In this document: positions 1 to 13,599 of the stretch, one piece after another
Layout: every line of letters starts with the position of its first letter
Numbering within the stretch: position 1 is the stretch's first letter
NCBI GenBank assembly: GCA_024138015.1
Contig: JAMXBB010000003.1
Coordinates: forward strand, 76,360,930 to 76,424,929
Source: Lumnitzera littorea
Taxonomy: Eukaryota; Streptophyta; Magnoliopsida; Myrtales; Combretaceae
DNA length: 64,000 nucleotides
Reading direction: 5' to 3'
Program-made: the position numbers and the translations under genes
The notes under the pieces: generated by a model
Database searches by the model: none
What the model was told of the DNA's origin: nothing
What the model saw: only the letters and a program-made list of their open reading frames with translations

Positions 1-479
1 GTTTTCACCCTAAAACATCATTCGGCTACTCGACTGACTATAGGCCGAGTAACTCTATTCTTAGTTGATGTTAACTAAGCTCAATCCACTCCATGGTTCT
101 TGGACCCCGGCCCAATAAGATATCTAGTTTAAATTTAAAGAAGTGGCATAAACGATTATGATTTGGTACGATCTAATTACATAACTACCTATTATTCCTA
201 TATCTTCAGCATATGTTTGATTATGAAATCCTTACGTATCCACTATTGATTATTAATTATCATTTCTGACACTCGATCTTTGCTTATAAATACGCAAAAG
301 AGGTATTGTGAAAAATCTCTTACGACCTTAAACTTGGTACTTATCTCTTTTACAACACAATTACTAACTTAGGCATCGGATTAGCTACACTGGACTAGCC
401 CCGATATTACTTAGTTTTCTGTGCTTTTTTAGAAACCAAATCCTATCCTAAATTCATTCAAAAACACCTTCCTTACCCA

Positions 480-2164
480 ATTCTTCAATAGAAAAAGAGA
501 TCTAATCCATGGTAAGGATAGAGTTGATGATTAGTCCCATTCTTTCAATTGATATTTCATAAAGGACCTTGACCTCCCTCAAGGTTCAGAATGGAGCCTC
601 CCCTTGCAGTATAAATGCCATTAACAAACCCATGAGTGATATCTGTACTAGAGTCTTGATGAGCTAATCCATTATCTTGTATTCACTCAACTTAATCATT
701 TTAGTAAAGGTAAACAACCTTTCTCCAAATTCAGTAAGTTGGTTGCTTATCTCCTTCAACACATTCTTCTTTCTTAAGGTCTTCTTTTGGGTCATAAACC
801 TTGTCAACGCTGGTAATCCTAACTACACGAGAACTTGATTACCCCTAGTTAACTACCTGGTAATTAAATGGGGTAGCTTTATAGTTCTCAAGTGCTATAG
901 GTACATGGAAAGTATACCTTTTGGTTCTTAGAGCGTGCTTCTCTTCTCATTTGTAAAACTCAAAGAACTTGGGTTTTTGGTCTGAATTGATCATGATGAT
1001 GGTGAGATCTAAATCGTCAAAAATCATATTGATAATAGGGTCATGGTTAGGTAGAGGGTTATTGTTGATGTTTGGAATGGGAGCTTTTACAAAGTCTAGT
1101 TGGATCAAAGCCTCATCAATCAAATCTTGAATTTTATTTTTTAGCCTCCGGCACATGTTAGTTGAATGACTGACCTACCCTAGATGGTATTCACACTTCA
1201 CATTAGGATAAAAAACCCTTGCCCTATATCTTTTGTTAAGAGGCTCAAACTAAATCAAATTATCCTTCTTTACCAAACTGACAGTAGTTTATTTGGGCCT
1301 ACTTATAGTTAGCTTCGCAAATGGTGGTCTTCTATTTGACGACTCTTAGAGCTTGCTAGAAGAGATGACACTTTCAATTTGGTACCTTGTTGCTGTTACT
1401 TTTGCAAAGCTAGAGGAGGTTTACCTAATCAAGTGGGAGAGGTAAGGCTTTTCTAACGTACTAATAAAGGCTAAGATTAGGTCGTATTGGGTCATGGGGC
1501 TAGAAACTCTTATAGCTAGGCATCTCCATCTTTGTGCATACTCCTTAAATGATTCATTATTCTTTTTCCACAGGGCAACTGGGTCCATTATGGTTGGTGT
1601 CACTTCAACATTGAACTTGTATTATTCATAGAATGCTCAAGTAAGCTTCTCCCATGTATTTGCCTGATTTAGGTCAAGTTGAGCATACTAGGTCAAAGCT
1701 AGACTTGTCAAGCTATCTTGAAATGTCTATACCATAAGCTAGTTATATTACACATACTTACCCAACATAGCATGCAACATGGGCTATCCAGTCCCATTAT
1801 ACTTTTTAAAGTTTGGTACCTTAAACTTTTCAGGGCAACTCCTATAATCATATCTAGAGAAATATGTGACACTAGCCTTCTCAAAACCATCATACCTTCT
1901 AAGGTCCTTTATCTTTTTAGTGATCTATTAGGTCAACTTCCTTTCTAATTCTTTCAAACCATTTAGATTGGCCCCTGAGTTAATTTTGTTCGTGTTGACT
2001 AGGAATGAGTATGTGTTGGGTTTGAAAATTAGGTTAACCTTCGAATCAATCCCTTTTGATTCAAAAGTCAGATTAAGTTTAAGATAGCTCCCTTTTGCTT
2101 CGAGAGGTGGAGCTTCAATATTCTTCTCATAATGGGCCCTAAAGCTTTCTTTGTTTGATGGCAT
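480..2164 (-). pseudogene. Degenerate gag to protease linker of a Tat-lineage Ty3/gypsy element
   Basis: Reading the minus strand from about 1860 downward, closed by many stops and some frame changes, one sees the gag core: FKVPNFKKYNGTG, then FQDSLTSLALT, then NESFKEYAQRWR and AFISTLEKPYLSHLIR (1421-1603). The C-terminal part KNKIQDLIDEAL...NPLPNHD follows (947-1156). Below it come PFTVHVP-like and LSEYKIMD motifs (about 620-930) that in plant Tat/Ogre/Retand elements lie between gag and protease. Order and spacing fit one gag-pro frame. The piece at 1928-2164 has no match I recognise but is where the gag N-terminus should be. Gag would form the particle shell. The copy is dead, and it continues off the left edge, where nothing is recognisable in 1-480. 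The lineage call rests on remembered motifs. Confidence 0.7.
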
Positions 2165-2639
2165 TGTAGCTTTGAGTAAAGTAATACTATCATTGCTCTA
2201 CGATTTTTCCCATGGTTCACTCTAGAAAGAGAAACCTCAGCTCAATGGGATAAGTGATTTCAAGGTTGACATTGTTGTCGTCATCCTTATTGTTGATGTT
2301 GTCATTTCCTTAGTTGGCCACTTTGGTTTGAGAGCAAGTACGAATAGGACTTATTTGAAAGACTTGATGTTTGAGAGCTCTCTTTGTAACCTAGTTTAAG
2401 AGCACTTCTCAACAAGTTAGCATAAATATGTACATATTATTTTTTCTTTTTCTCTTTTTTTTTTTAAGACAAATGAAATAAATAAATAAATAGATAAATA
2501 AGTAAAAAATGCTTAGATGTATTGCATACAGATGCAAAAGAAGTGAACTGGCAATTAATTCACAAGATGGTAAGTTTCTTTGCTATTTCGTAACTCTTGG
2601 AGTTTCCATTACATTATTTCACCAGAAAATACATTGATC

Positions 2640-4000
2640 AAGAGCACACTTATTCGTAAATCCTCTTATCATCCTTTTAGTGTTTAGCCGATGCTCTCTT
2701 TTGTTGGTTATTGGGTCTTATTACCACTTCTTTCCTCTTTTTTAGGCTGAGCTCAACTACTTCTTCAAATTCTCTATGTCTTCTTTAGGCCATCTTCAAT
2801 TAGTGTTTCAAGTCATAAGAACATTGTTTAGATTCTTGGAAGAGGTTTTCCCAAATGTTACGCTCTTCATAATTAACTTCTATACAAGCCTATACTTAAT
2901 CCATGTAGGTTCTAATTTCAGGGTTCAAATCTAATAATGTGGGTCATATAACCTATGGCGCTCAATATTGGATTGCCCTTACCTTATGGAGAAAATCATA
3001 AAGATATTCTTTAGGGACCCTATTCTTGTCTACCTCTTCTATCTAGTCTCCTAAATCAATGTTAAGGCCAATCTTCTTTATTTTCCATAGTTTCTTGATT
3101 ACTTAAAGTTTGGATATTTTTTGCAGTAGATGAATATCTTCATAATCAAGGGTGGTGATATTCAGTGAGGGCCTATATACTATGTCTTGAACTCTTATAA
3201 ACTACCTAATCATGTTGTTTGGGTAATAACTTGTACACAACTTCATCCTAATTAGGGGGACTGCTTAATAACCTTTACAAGCTAATATTACCCTTTTAAA
3301 GTTGCTTCACCTAGCTATCTATTAAATATTAGCAACTTAAAACTTTCACAGGACTTCAACTCAACAATAAGTGGATTTCTCTTTTAACATATGGATTTTG
3401 TTAACAAATCAATCTATTAAGTCCATCATGTGGGTGAACTCTCCTCGAATTAGGTCTAGCCCAAAACACTTCGTATGACTTCCAAAGCAAACCATTAATA
3501 CCATGCTAATAAAAGCCTTAGTTCCATTTTGCCTCTAAGTTTTGGGATTGCCATAAAGAATGGTCTGCTTTTTAGGTTCAATTGTGAAACAACTTTCTAA
3601 TCCTCTAACTTAATGTAATTCCTATTGCAATCTTTTTAGGCCTTGTTTACATCAACCTTCGTAATCCCTAAAAGTCTTGAAAAATCATTTACTAAGTTAA
3701 CTTCTAGGTTTGGAGTATATATGCTTTCCAAAGGAGGAGCTTGAAGCGATTGAGTATATTTTTCAAGTGTTGAACTAATTAGGTGAGGTCTAACTTCAGA
3801 AGCAACATCCCTAGGTTCTTAGAAATGAGTTAGGGACCTAATCAGGTTTGTCTTGACTTTGACCTTAGGAAGTCATAAAGTGAGCCTTATCTTATTAGTG
3901 ATGATCTCTTGCTCTCTTTAGTTAAAGTATCGAAGCCATTAGTCTAAAGCAAGCTTGAGGTTAATGGGCTTAGCAAAGATTTCTCTTTAAAATGCACAAA
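2640..4000 (-). pseudogene. ORF1-like decayed coding region upstream of gag (Tat-type)
   Basis: Minus-strand translation across several frames gives protein-like stretches between stops. These include FISMVLMVCFGSHTKCFGLD, then IRGEFTHMMDLID (around 3420-3520), EVDKNRVPKEYLYDFLHKV (around 3020), PTLLDLNPEIRTYMD (around 2920) and ERNIWENLFQESKQCSYDLK (around 2820-2870), followed by a basic charged tail. It lies between the LTR (4130-6010) and gag (below 2164), exactly where Tat-lineage elements carry an extra ORF1 of unknown function. The first motifs resemble a plant mobile-element domain (DUF7745-like), but this is from memory. No intact frame remains. Function unknown. Confidence 0.4.
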
Positions 4001-4129
4001 GTTGTACAAAGAAAAATTGTTACAAGAGTAGGAAAAACTATTTACAACAAAATTGTAAAAAAATAAAAACCTATTTACATTGGATCTATATTTACATTAT
4101 TGATTATAATAAAATTACAAGGGAAAAAC

Positions 4130-6010
4130 AAGGAAACTCCGAGTTGCCATGTCTTTTTATGTCATATTGCTTAGTTATTTGCTAGTTCTATATGTTGTAT
4201 GTTCACAAAGGATAGGTTCTAAGGGTCCTTAAGCATTGTGACCTCACTTGTTTTCAGAGAAACGGCTCATTGGTCACATTGAAGCTTAAGTAGGGTAGCT
4301 TAATCAATCTCGAGTGATAGTTACACTATAGTACCTAGAGCCTACACAATGGCACCCAATCCTAAGGTCTTAATACGGCCTAGGTTTCATCATGTCTACC
4401 ATATATTCATGATGCATTTAATAAATAAATAACACTTAACGTGGGTATTTTGAAAGATAATACTAAATTCGGAAGGTTAAGCTATCAAGCCTAAATTTTT
4501 CAATTTTCATTTTCCTTAACTTGATTTAAACTAAACCTTTTGCCCATTGAATTTAAAACTTTGATTGAAGTTAAAGAAAACCCAATTTCTTTGCCTTTGA
4601 AAATGCTTTAGAGTCATTATTTGGTATAACTAAGAAATGTGATTAAATTAGAACTAATTTGGTCGATTTATTCTAATTTAGCTACTGGCCTACATATTTG
4701 AAAAATTTTTTAAGAAAAATTTTCCAACAAACTAGATTCACGAGTTTAAGGCTTATCCTATGAAACCCTTAAGGGTACCACATTACCCTTCTAAATTTCA
4801 ATTTATTTTTCAATATACCCATTTATTCAAATTTACAAATAAATAAACAAATAAAACAATATCTACTTATGAAAATAAAGAAATTGAAAAATTATTTACG
4901 GAAGGGGGAAAATATTTTTTTTACATATTTTAAGCCACCATGTAGATTTATATGGGTGCCTATATACTTATTATTCAGAATCAGACTTCTGTAACTCATT
5001 ATAAAATTTAGGTGTGTTGATTTCTTTTAATTTTTGAAAACTAGTTCAGTTTACATTTTAATTGACTTATTTAACTTTAAGAAAGTCTTCTAAAAATAGT
5101 TCCTAATTTAGGCTTACGACGTTTTCAAAATTCTAAAAAAGAGTCCTAATTTTGGAAAATGACTTTATTACATTTATGTTTTAGAAAATAGAGTTTTTTT
5201 TTTTCTTTAATAAGGCAAAGCGTGCTTCTTTTTTTTATGGATTTATTTTCTAAGTGATAAAAATTGAAGGAATTTTAAGGGAAAGAAAAAAATTTTGAAA
5301 GCTTATGATAAGAGAAAATTTTTTTATTTTGAAAACAATTTGCTTTTTGGAGACTTTCGTTTTTTCTTTTATTTTTATAAATTTTCCAAAACAAAAAAGT
5401 TTAAGAGAAAGAACCCAAAAAAAATAAAGGAAGGGAAGGTTTAGAAGCTTAGCACCCAATCTCTTCTTATTATTATTTTTATAGTTTATTTTATTAAATT
5501 AAGAAAAAAAGACCAACCAAACTAGTATCCAGGTTACGGGTTAGACTATGGTGGTCGAGTCAAGCCGATTTGTTAAGTGGGTCATGTTTGGTCGACTTAC
5601 CTAGATCTAGTTTGCTTAGAGGAGATGAATGCAACAATGAGACCTCCTTTTTTTAGCAACTTTTGATCATTTTTCTGAACGGGTGATTACACTTTTGTGT
5701 AATTCTAATTAGTGAAAATTAGCTTAGCCACAATACCCTAATGAATTGTGACCTCTTTAGTGGTTTCATGTAGTGGTCGACAACAAGTAGAGAGAGAAAG
5801 TTGGTGGTAACTCAGCTTAGGAAAGTTGCTAATAGTAGTAAATTAACATGAAATCACCATAAAAATACTCTAATCTAGAGAGAAAGAGAGAGAGAGCTAT
5901 GCTAGAGAGAGAAGGAGCTTGAACAAGCTTTGATGAGTGAAATGTGAGTGAATTCGATGCTAGTAGGTGAAATTGAAGGCCCTATTTATACAAATCAAGC
6001 ATTGACCGGC
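4130..6010 (-). repeat. Long-LTR family, copy A (minus), 5' LTR of the Tat-type element
   Basis: This is the reverse complement of blocks seen in the plus-strand copies at 19914-22661 and 55718-58535. In minus order it has a TATA box (TATAAATAGG, 5981-5990), a CT-rich tract (reads as GA at 5876-5897), a tract with GACCC words (5515-5600), a long A/T-rich stretch (4800-5510), an AATGACTCTAAAGC block (about 4600), and a terminal block with GGTGCCATTGTGTAGGCTC (about 4340). At about 4145 the minus strand reads ACATGGCAACTCGGAG, which could be the LTR end plus a primer site. Both ends are approximate; the U3 side beyond 6010 does not align by eye with the other copies. Confidence 0.5.
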
Positions 6011-7274
6011 TTGGTAAGTCATGAAACTAATTAAATTCAAAGACCTAAGTTAATGGATTTTGACCGCATTTTGAATTCAAAATGATGAATTAAATTGCAA
6101 ATAACATAATTGTTAGTCAAATTCATGTTATTGCAGTTCCTTTTTTACCAAAACAATGTTTTAGAAGCTTCAATTTGCATTAAACAAGTTCTAATTATGA
6201 TCATGTCAAAGGGAAGTTAATATCATGGGTTTAAGTTTTTTTTCAATTTTTGAAGGCAGATTTGACCCCATAAAAGCTTAAATTTCAATGTGTTATGGAT
6301 CAAATTTAAGAATAAGCAAGGCTATATAATTCTGCCATTAATTCGAGTAGAACCATGTGGAAACCACAATAAAAGGTAGCTCGAACACAACCTACTGAGT
6401 TGCTTTTGAGCCTAGAATTGCTAGGAAAAGCTACAAAATGCGATGGAAATGGCAGGAAAATCTCAAGCTATGCACTTACAGTAAGTGCGCATGCACCTAG
6501 CTTGGTAACATCATTGAAGATCTAGGCTTTCTTTAATAAAGTTACACACTATTGATGCCTTGTAATGTATAACTCATGAGTGCCATCCAACAATTATCTA
6601 CTTTAGAAAATTGAATTGAGTGTAGCGTAGAGGTAACTCCTTCTTCTCACTTCAAAAGCAGAGTAGGACTCTCCTTTCACCAATAGTTAGGCCTTAGGGT
6701 ATGCTTCTAGGATGCTAAGTATACACAATCATTTAGCACATATTAATTCATTAATTTGAAAGAGTAAGCCATATGAAGATCAACATGACACTTTATCCGA
6801 GCATTGTTTATAACCTAGTATCTACAACAAATTGCATATGTCAAACCCATACAACCAAAATTTATCTAAAACCTAGCTATTATGAGTAAAATCATCCCAT
6901 CATGTAAAATGCAAGTTTAAATTAAAAAAAAATTAAACTAAGAAGCAAAAATCTCTATGTTAAACATATAGATTAAGGGAAAGACACAAATGATGCTAAC
7001 TGCAATGTCCAATAAAGAAAAAGTCTATGGATTTGAGATATTATTATTCTAATGTTGACATATATTAGTGATGTGGTAGTTATATCGTTCCTAGAATAAT
7101 AATTTAGTAGTTAAACATAAAATGAATACTAAACAATTATTGAAGAATTGAACTAGTAGATAATTGTAAGATATAGTATTTTGTAAGGTATTTTATGATA
7201 CTCTATAATTCAAAGCCCCTAAATTTAAGGCATTGGGGGATGTTATCCAATTTAGTTTAAACTTCACAATATGG
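6011..7274. other. Unassigned AT-rich spacer
   Basis: No open frame or motif that I can support. It may include the diverged U3 part of copy A and pre-insertion DNA. It ends at the TGTAGACACC start of LTR copy B. Confidence 0.4.
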
Positions 7275-9790
7275 TGTAGACACCTAATTTTTTCCTCTTT
7301 TATTTTTATTTTTGTTTCTTTTCTTAATAAGCCCTAAATTACGAAAAACACAAAAAAAAAGGAAATTAAAGAAAACCCAAAAAAATTAAGGAATTTAATA
7401 AAATAAGAATTTTAGGAAAATACAAAAAAAAATAAAAAATAAGAAATTTAGATTAGAAACACACAAAATTAAGAAATTTAGAAAATAAGAAAATTAAGGA
7501 AAAATTTTTAGACATTTGAAAAATTACAAAAAAAATTGAAAAAGTAAAAAGATTTTAGAAAATAACAATTTTATCAGGATAGATTTTTTTTTTTTTTAAA
7601 TTAAGTTTAGAATTTAGATTATTGAATCTAAGCTTAAATTTATATCTAGCCTAAGATGATTGAGTCCATGAGGTATAGGTTAATGACCTAACGAATAAGT
7701 ATTAGATATTGGCATTAGATATTGAGTATGAGGTCTTGGGTTCGAATCATGGAGGAGGCATACAAGATTTTTTATTTTTCATCACATCAAGAACTACCAC
7801 GTGTTAGGATCTCATTACACCATGTGGCATGCCATGTCAATTGCCATGCATCACGTAGTGACCCGTGGCAAGTCGAGGTTGGTCGGGTTGGTTGATGTGA
7901 TGCCATGTCAACACTTTCCCTCTCTTTCCCTTAGTTTTCCCTCATTTTCTCTAGATTTTCCTCCTCTTTCCTTCTTAAGAATAGCCCACTCCCTTCACTT
8001 TGGCTTCAATTTTTGCTCAAATTTCACATACAAGCACATAATTTCTTACTTCAATCTCGAACTCCATAAGGCCTATTTTGAATTGACCTAAATAACAGGA
8101 CCAAATTCATCCATCAACATAGTCAAATCGAGCTCCTAAGTTGGAAAAATACTAAAATTTTGACATTTGCATTCAAAGCTAATTGTGAGTATAAATTGGG
8201 TGTTAGAGGGTGTTCATGAGCACACACAATCATTTATGAGCAATTAATTCACTTACAACCATTCTCTCTCTCATTTTCTCTCTTTACTAAACCTTTTCTC
8301 TTTGAAACTCTCTCTCTCGAGTTCTCTACCTTATCCTAACACTACAACCATAACCCCTACACTCTAAGCTTCCCATTCTGACTACCTTCGACCATCGTCG
8401 TGGTTCCTAACCACCTAACCAACCAGCTACCTCCATACCCTAACCACCGAAGCCTTTCCCTCTCGAACCACCACCTCCAACCTTCTTCAAATCAAACCGA
8501 CCCCACTACGACACTCCTTAACCTCAAAAACCCTTGAACTAACCAACTATACGTCCCTAATAGCCACATCATGTGCCATTCATCAACCATCGCCAATCGT
8601 AACCTTGAACCATTGTCAAAACACCAACCCAAGCAACGGAGTTGTTGCTAACCCCCCATTCCCTAATAAAATTCACATTAAACCAAGCTCACCTATACGT
8701 TTTAGTGCTTGGAATAGCTCGGATTGAGCCATTCGTCACCTGCCCTTACCTACTTTGGCTAAGCACATGTAGCGCATGTGATTTGGGTCATCCAACCCAT
8801 AACCTAAGCCCGACTCGGTAATTTGACTTGCGACCTAATCTGAGACCTGACCCGCACGTCTAAGATCCCTTCTTAGTTCAATTCTTTTTCGAATTGATTT
8901 TTTATTTATTTACTTGTTTATGATGTAAATGTATTCAAATAAAAAAGAAAAAGAAAAAAGAAAGAAAAAAAAAAAAAGAGAAAGAAAGAAAAAGTAGTTT
9001 AATTAGTTGTTTATTTTTTAGTAAAAATAAATAAAGAAATAGATAGAAATGAAAAACATAAAAATAAAAATAAGTAAATAAGGAGATAAATAAAAAAAAT
9101 TGTTCATTTAGCACTTAGAAAAATCAAAGCCTTTTTTCAAAAATAATAAAAATAAACGAATCCTTTGCAATTTAAGGCATTATAGAATTTTTAAAAAAGA
9201 AAGGAAAAATCCAATTTAAGAACTTTTTAGAAATTTTCTTAAATTAACCCAATTGAACTAAAAACATAAACTTGATTATTTTCAAAAATTAAAATTAACT
9301 AAACCCACTAAAGTTTTCACTAAAAGAACTACGTATGTCTAATCCCAAATAGCTAGTATGTAGATACCTACGAGACAACAATAAACCAATAACCAATATA
9401 GTAACCAATAACCAAGTTCTATCTTTTAAAATTAAAAGGTGATTTTTAAGTTTAATTCTAATTTTAGAAAGTCAATAGTACTAGTAAGGGTTTAAAATTT
9501 CTAACCTCCATGCCAAAATCTTTGGTTTTCAAAAATTGTTTTGTAAAATTGATTTTAATCGTTAGACTAGTTGCTAAGTTATAACCAATTCACCCAATTA
9601 GTTATAACTTAACTGTTTTTCCCTACTTTGGTCAAGTGGTAACTCTAAGGTTATTTTCAACACAAAAAGAAATAATTTTCTTTAAACTATAGTCAAGAAT
9701 CGATATTAAATGGGTAGGGTTTAGTATTAATCCATTTAAAGAAAACTTAATTTTATCAAAGAATTGGGATGGAAAAGATCAAGCTCGACA
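7275..9790 (+). repeat. Long-LTR family, copy B (plus), truncated
   Basis: It starts TGTAGACACC, as copy C does. Blocks in order are an A-rich tract (7330-7560), a GGTCTTGGGTTCGAATC block (7732-7748), a pyrimidine-rich tract (7915-7975), a TATA box TATAAATT (8190-8197), a CT-rich tract (8262-8325), a run of CC-rich words (8380-8560), ACCTGACCCGCACG (about 8855), A-rich simple sequence (8940-9120), and the GTGGTAACTCTAAGG block (9640) followed by a TTAAATGGGTAGGG block (9706). It lacks the terminal TAGGCCATCTTAGG block of copies C and D, so it is truncated or diverged after about 9790. A 96-codon frame at 7801-8091 overlaps it but is not conserved among copies. Confidence 0.55.
8190..8197 (+). 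promoter_or_regulatory. Candidate TATA box in LTR copy B
   Basis: TATAAATT sits at the same place relative to the CT-rich tract as TATAAATAG or TATAAATT in copies A (5981-5990, minus), C (20805-20812) and D (56562-56570). Position conservation across four copies supports an LTR core promoter. Activity is not shown. Confidence 0.4.
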
Positions 9791-12700
9791 TATGGCCAGA
9801 AAAGTTATAAGAAGTGACTTGATAAGTTAATTTCTCAAAATATAGTATACAAAAGGTTTAATTTAATAAAAACATAAGTTTATTGCTAAAACCGTTATTT
9901 ATCGAAAAGTTAAAATTTGAGCTTAGAGATTTAATGAGATTTTAGAGATAAGTTATTTAACTAATAAAAATAATAAAATGGAGTGAAATTGTATACACTA
10001 TCGACTATTTATATAGAGTATACATAATATGTATTACGTAAGCACATATATTAATATAAGATCATAAAATATAGGTAAATTATTACAAACATAGTTAAAT
10101 TCGAAAACCACTTCATGAGTCATCAAACTATATCCAATAATGACATAGTAGCTTAAGAGTAGCTCAAAATGTTGATTTATCAACAAAATAACAAGAGAAT
10201 AACACTTAACAAAGTCGCACCCAAACATACCCCAACCCTATAAATATACCAACAACACTTCATCTCACTATTTTAGAAACTTATAAACCTAGAAAAATAG
10301 CATGGGAGAAATTAGAAAAAACAAGACAAAAATAAGGCGCAGGTTGTCATATGTAGTTCATAGGTCTATAAACAAACCAACACCTTACCACTTAGGGGTC
10401 TAATGGTTGGCAATGGGGGAGCTTTTTTAATAAGGACTTGTTACCAAAGGGTGGTCCAAGGTCTGCGATTCAACTTATTCTATTTTTCGCCTATAAGCTC
10501 CTCCAACTTTCAAAATTGTTAAATCTTTGTAATCAATTATGAAAATGTTTATTCTAAGATTATTTTATGTGTAGATTAATTTAGTAATTTTACCTTGATG
10601 AAATCATGAGTAGAAATATATGATCCTTAAGAAATTATACTATTCATTTGAAAATTAATGTAATTTTTTTAAAATATCAAGCATTGTTGTTTAATGCTGT
10701 ACTTTTGTATATAATATATTCAATCTATGTATTTAACTATAGTAATAAGAATTTTTGGACATTTATTATTTATTATATTTATTTTGAATAACTGGTAGTT
10801 TTATTAATTTGTTGAAATAATTAGTTTTGAATAAATTAATTGATGAGCCTAACATATTTTGACTTTTGGAAGCTTATAATGATGTTAGGAACACTCAATT
10901 TTTATCTTATGCATAAATTTGCTTATTTGCTTAATTTTCTATAATTTCAAGCTAAAATCACAATTTTTGTAAATATAGGTGATAAGCTAGTTAGTATAAT
11001 CGATGTTAGTGTTGAAACTACATATTTTTATGAGTTCATAGTATTTTTCTTAGAATTAATCAAGCTCATATACTATTTATTATGTAATTTCCAGTATAAA
11101 CCTATGTATTAGTTTAAACTATCAAATAGAAAGTAACACTATTAATGTATTTACTATGTTCATGAAGAAAACAACAATTTTGGTCCATAATATATATTGA
11201 TCAGTTTAAAGAAATATTATTTTGGGGGATTTTGGATTAGAATTAAAGCTTAATCAGATCAATTACGAAGTTATGATAACTTACAATCGAGTCAATAGCG
11301 AAAAAGGACATTTGCAACCTTATTATCATGTCAATTAGCTTTATTTCCTAAGATACTAAATAATACTAGAAATAACAATCACAATGTTATAAAGTTTATT
11401 AAAACTGGATATGGAATAAAGAAGATATGATCACTCAAAGTTCAAAAACTTAATATTGGAAAGGTAAGCAAAAGCTAAATTTTAGAAGTTTGGTTCCGAC
11501 TTGTAATTAACTTAAGGAATGTGTGTATTTTTCCTAGGTACGACAAGTAAGGAAGGACGACATTGTGAAGCATAGGATTTGCATTATTGTCAAGTCGTTG
11601 AAAGTGGATATTTTTGTTTCTAAACAAGTAGACTTATGTTAATTTTATTTAGAGTAAGATATGTAATGAACTATAATTATGTAATTGATTATGCATGTGA
11701 TTTCATTGAATGTGTATTGATTAAGTAAAATGTTTTCTTCTTATATGAATGATTTGTTGAGATGTCTTCTTACTTGAAAAACTTGGAACACAAATTATCC
11801 TTCTCGGTGTTCACCTAAGGGAACCTTATGTAAAGGGTTGAATTATAAGTTGGCACATGAAGTTAGAATTAAGCTAATTGATGCTCCTAGTGTGGAAGTT
11901 GAGATTTGTGCTTAATACTAGGTTATTATATTACTTGGTGCATTGATGGCATGGCATGAAAAGATCTATGGGTTAAGTTTTTCTAAAAACTAAGAGTTTG
12001 CTAGGCTGGATTTGAGCATATAAAGTTGCATTGCTTAATGAATTTTGGCTTCTTCATGTAGTTTAAGTTAGGCTAGCTACATGTTGTGTTTCCCTAGCCA
12101 CTTCATACAGTTTTAGCTAGGTCGGGTTTTGGAAACTCCATGTTGCCCTATGTTCTTAAACTTTGTGCCTAGGTGCTGAGGAGTGTCAATTGACCGTATG
12201 GAAGCTAAGCTAGGCTAGGTTAGATATCGACACAAATGCATGTCACCTACATAAGTATGGGACGCACTCTTTATGTAGACTTCTTTTCGTAATAATTTGC
12301 AATATGAGATTAAATGCCTTGTGATAAATATGCTTATAACTGTTTCTTGTACTTGTACTACATTTTGTTTTATCCACTATTACGTAGCTCATAGAGAGTG
12401 AATGGATGCTTATGTATTCTTAGGTCAAGAAGAAATCTGAGTAAGTACCACCATCGGCTAGGCTAGGACTTTTAAGAGGGTATAAGATATAGTTAGCTAT
12501 TTTTGAAAAGAAGCCTTATTATACTTTGCCTATAGCTCTAGGAAGGATCTATATACACGTAATTGGAGGGGGCAAAAAAAAAAAAAAACTACTATGTTTT
12601 TCATGTTTATGTACATTTGATATTGTACATATATGTTGTAGGTAGGCATAAAGTTGAGCCCAATTATAGTATTGTTTCGTATAAATAATAATTTTATTCG

Positions 12701-13590
12701 AATATAAGAAGTATAATATTTATAATGTTGCATTCTAAGTAACTCTAGGATGTGATAGGTTTAAATTTTCACTACATGCATGACAATTATGTCAAGCAAG
12801 GGAAGTATGATGGTTGTAAGTGATACGGCATTTTATAAAGAACCTTGTTGTTATGATGAGTTGTTTTCAAGTGTAGTATGGAGAAGGTAGAAGTAGAAAA
12901 GGAGAATTAAGCAAAACTAAGTTAGAATACATAAGACTTACTGATCAAGTGTATTTATGTAATATACTTAAGTAGGAAACTCTCAATTGATCTTGTCATA
13001 TTATTAATGGATGAATTTGAAATATTTAAATGTGTTTTTAAAAATTATTTGAAGCATGTTTCTTAAATTGAAGATGTCATGACAATGCTATAAGTTTCTT
13101 ATTAACAAAATTATTTTTGAAGGAAAGCTTTTGAATAAAAAGACTTTTTAAAAGGAAAAAAGATTTTCAATGACACTTATATATGGCATAGCTTTTCTTT
13201 AAAGAAAAGTGATCATTAAAGAAATCTTAGTTGTTTGCTCCACTTGGTTAGAAAGAATAAGAATCAATTTTTGGTAAGCACATGTACTAATGTTTACACA
13301 TTGAAGTTCCTATAAGAAAGAAATTTTTTTATGAAAAGAGCTTGTTTTACAAAACCTTAAATATATTTTTCAAATTAAAAGATTTACTTAAACCTCTTGT
13401 TGTAGTCATTGATCAATTAATTCAAAAGGTTTTTGAGATTCAACTTTCTATTCGTTGTAATATGGATATCATTCCATTTTCAACAAAATTCAACCTTTAT
13501 TTGAATAGAAGATAAAGATCAAAAGTAGTAATGGCATAAAGAACAATTATATTTGACATACATAACTTAGTATTATTAGGAAATTTTGTT
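9791..13590. other. AT-rich stretch without recognisable genes
   Basis: Stop codons close every frame within short distances and no retroelement domain was recognised. It has an A15-like run near 12574. The 11.5-12.3 kb part, with its GACAAGTAAGG and tract-rich style, has the look of an old LTR, but no partner copy, TG/CA ends or duplication were found. Confidence 0.35.
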
Positions 13591-13599
13591 CTTTGAGAG

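Noticed and set aside
7732..7760. A tRNA gene suggested by GGTTCGAATC
   Set aside because: No acceptor, D or anticodon arms can be drawn around it; it is a motif inside an LTR.
7801..8091. 96-codon plus-strand frame
   Set aside because: It overlaps the LTR copy B promoter region and is not conserved in copies C or D.
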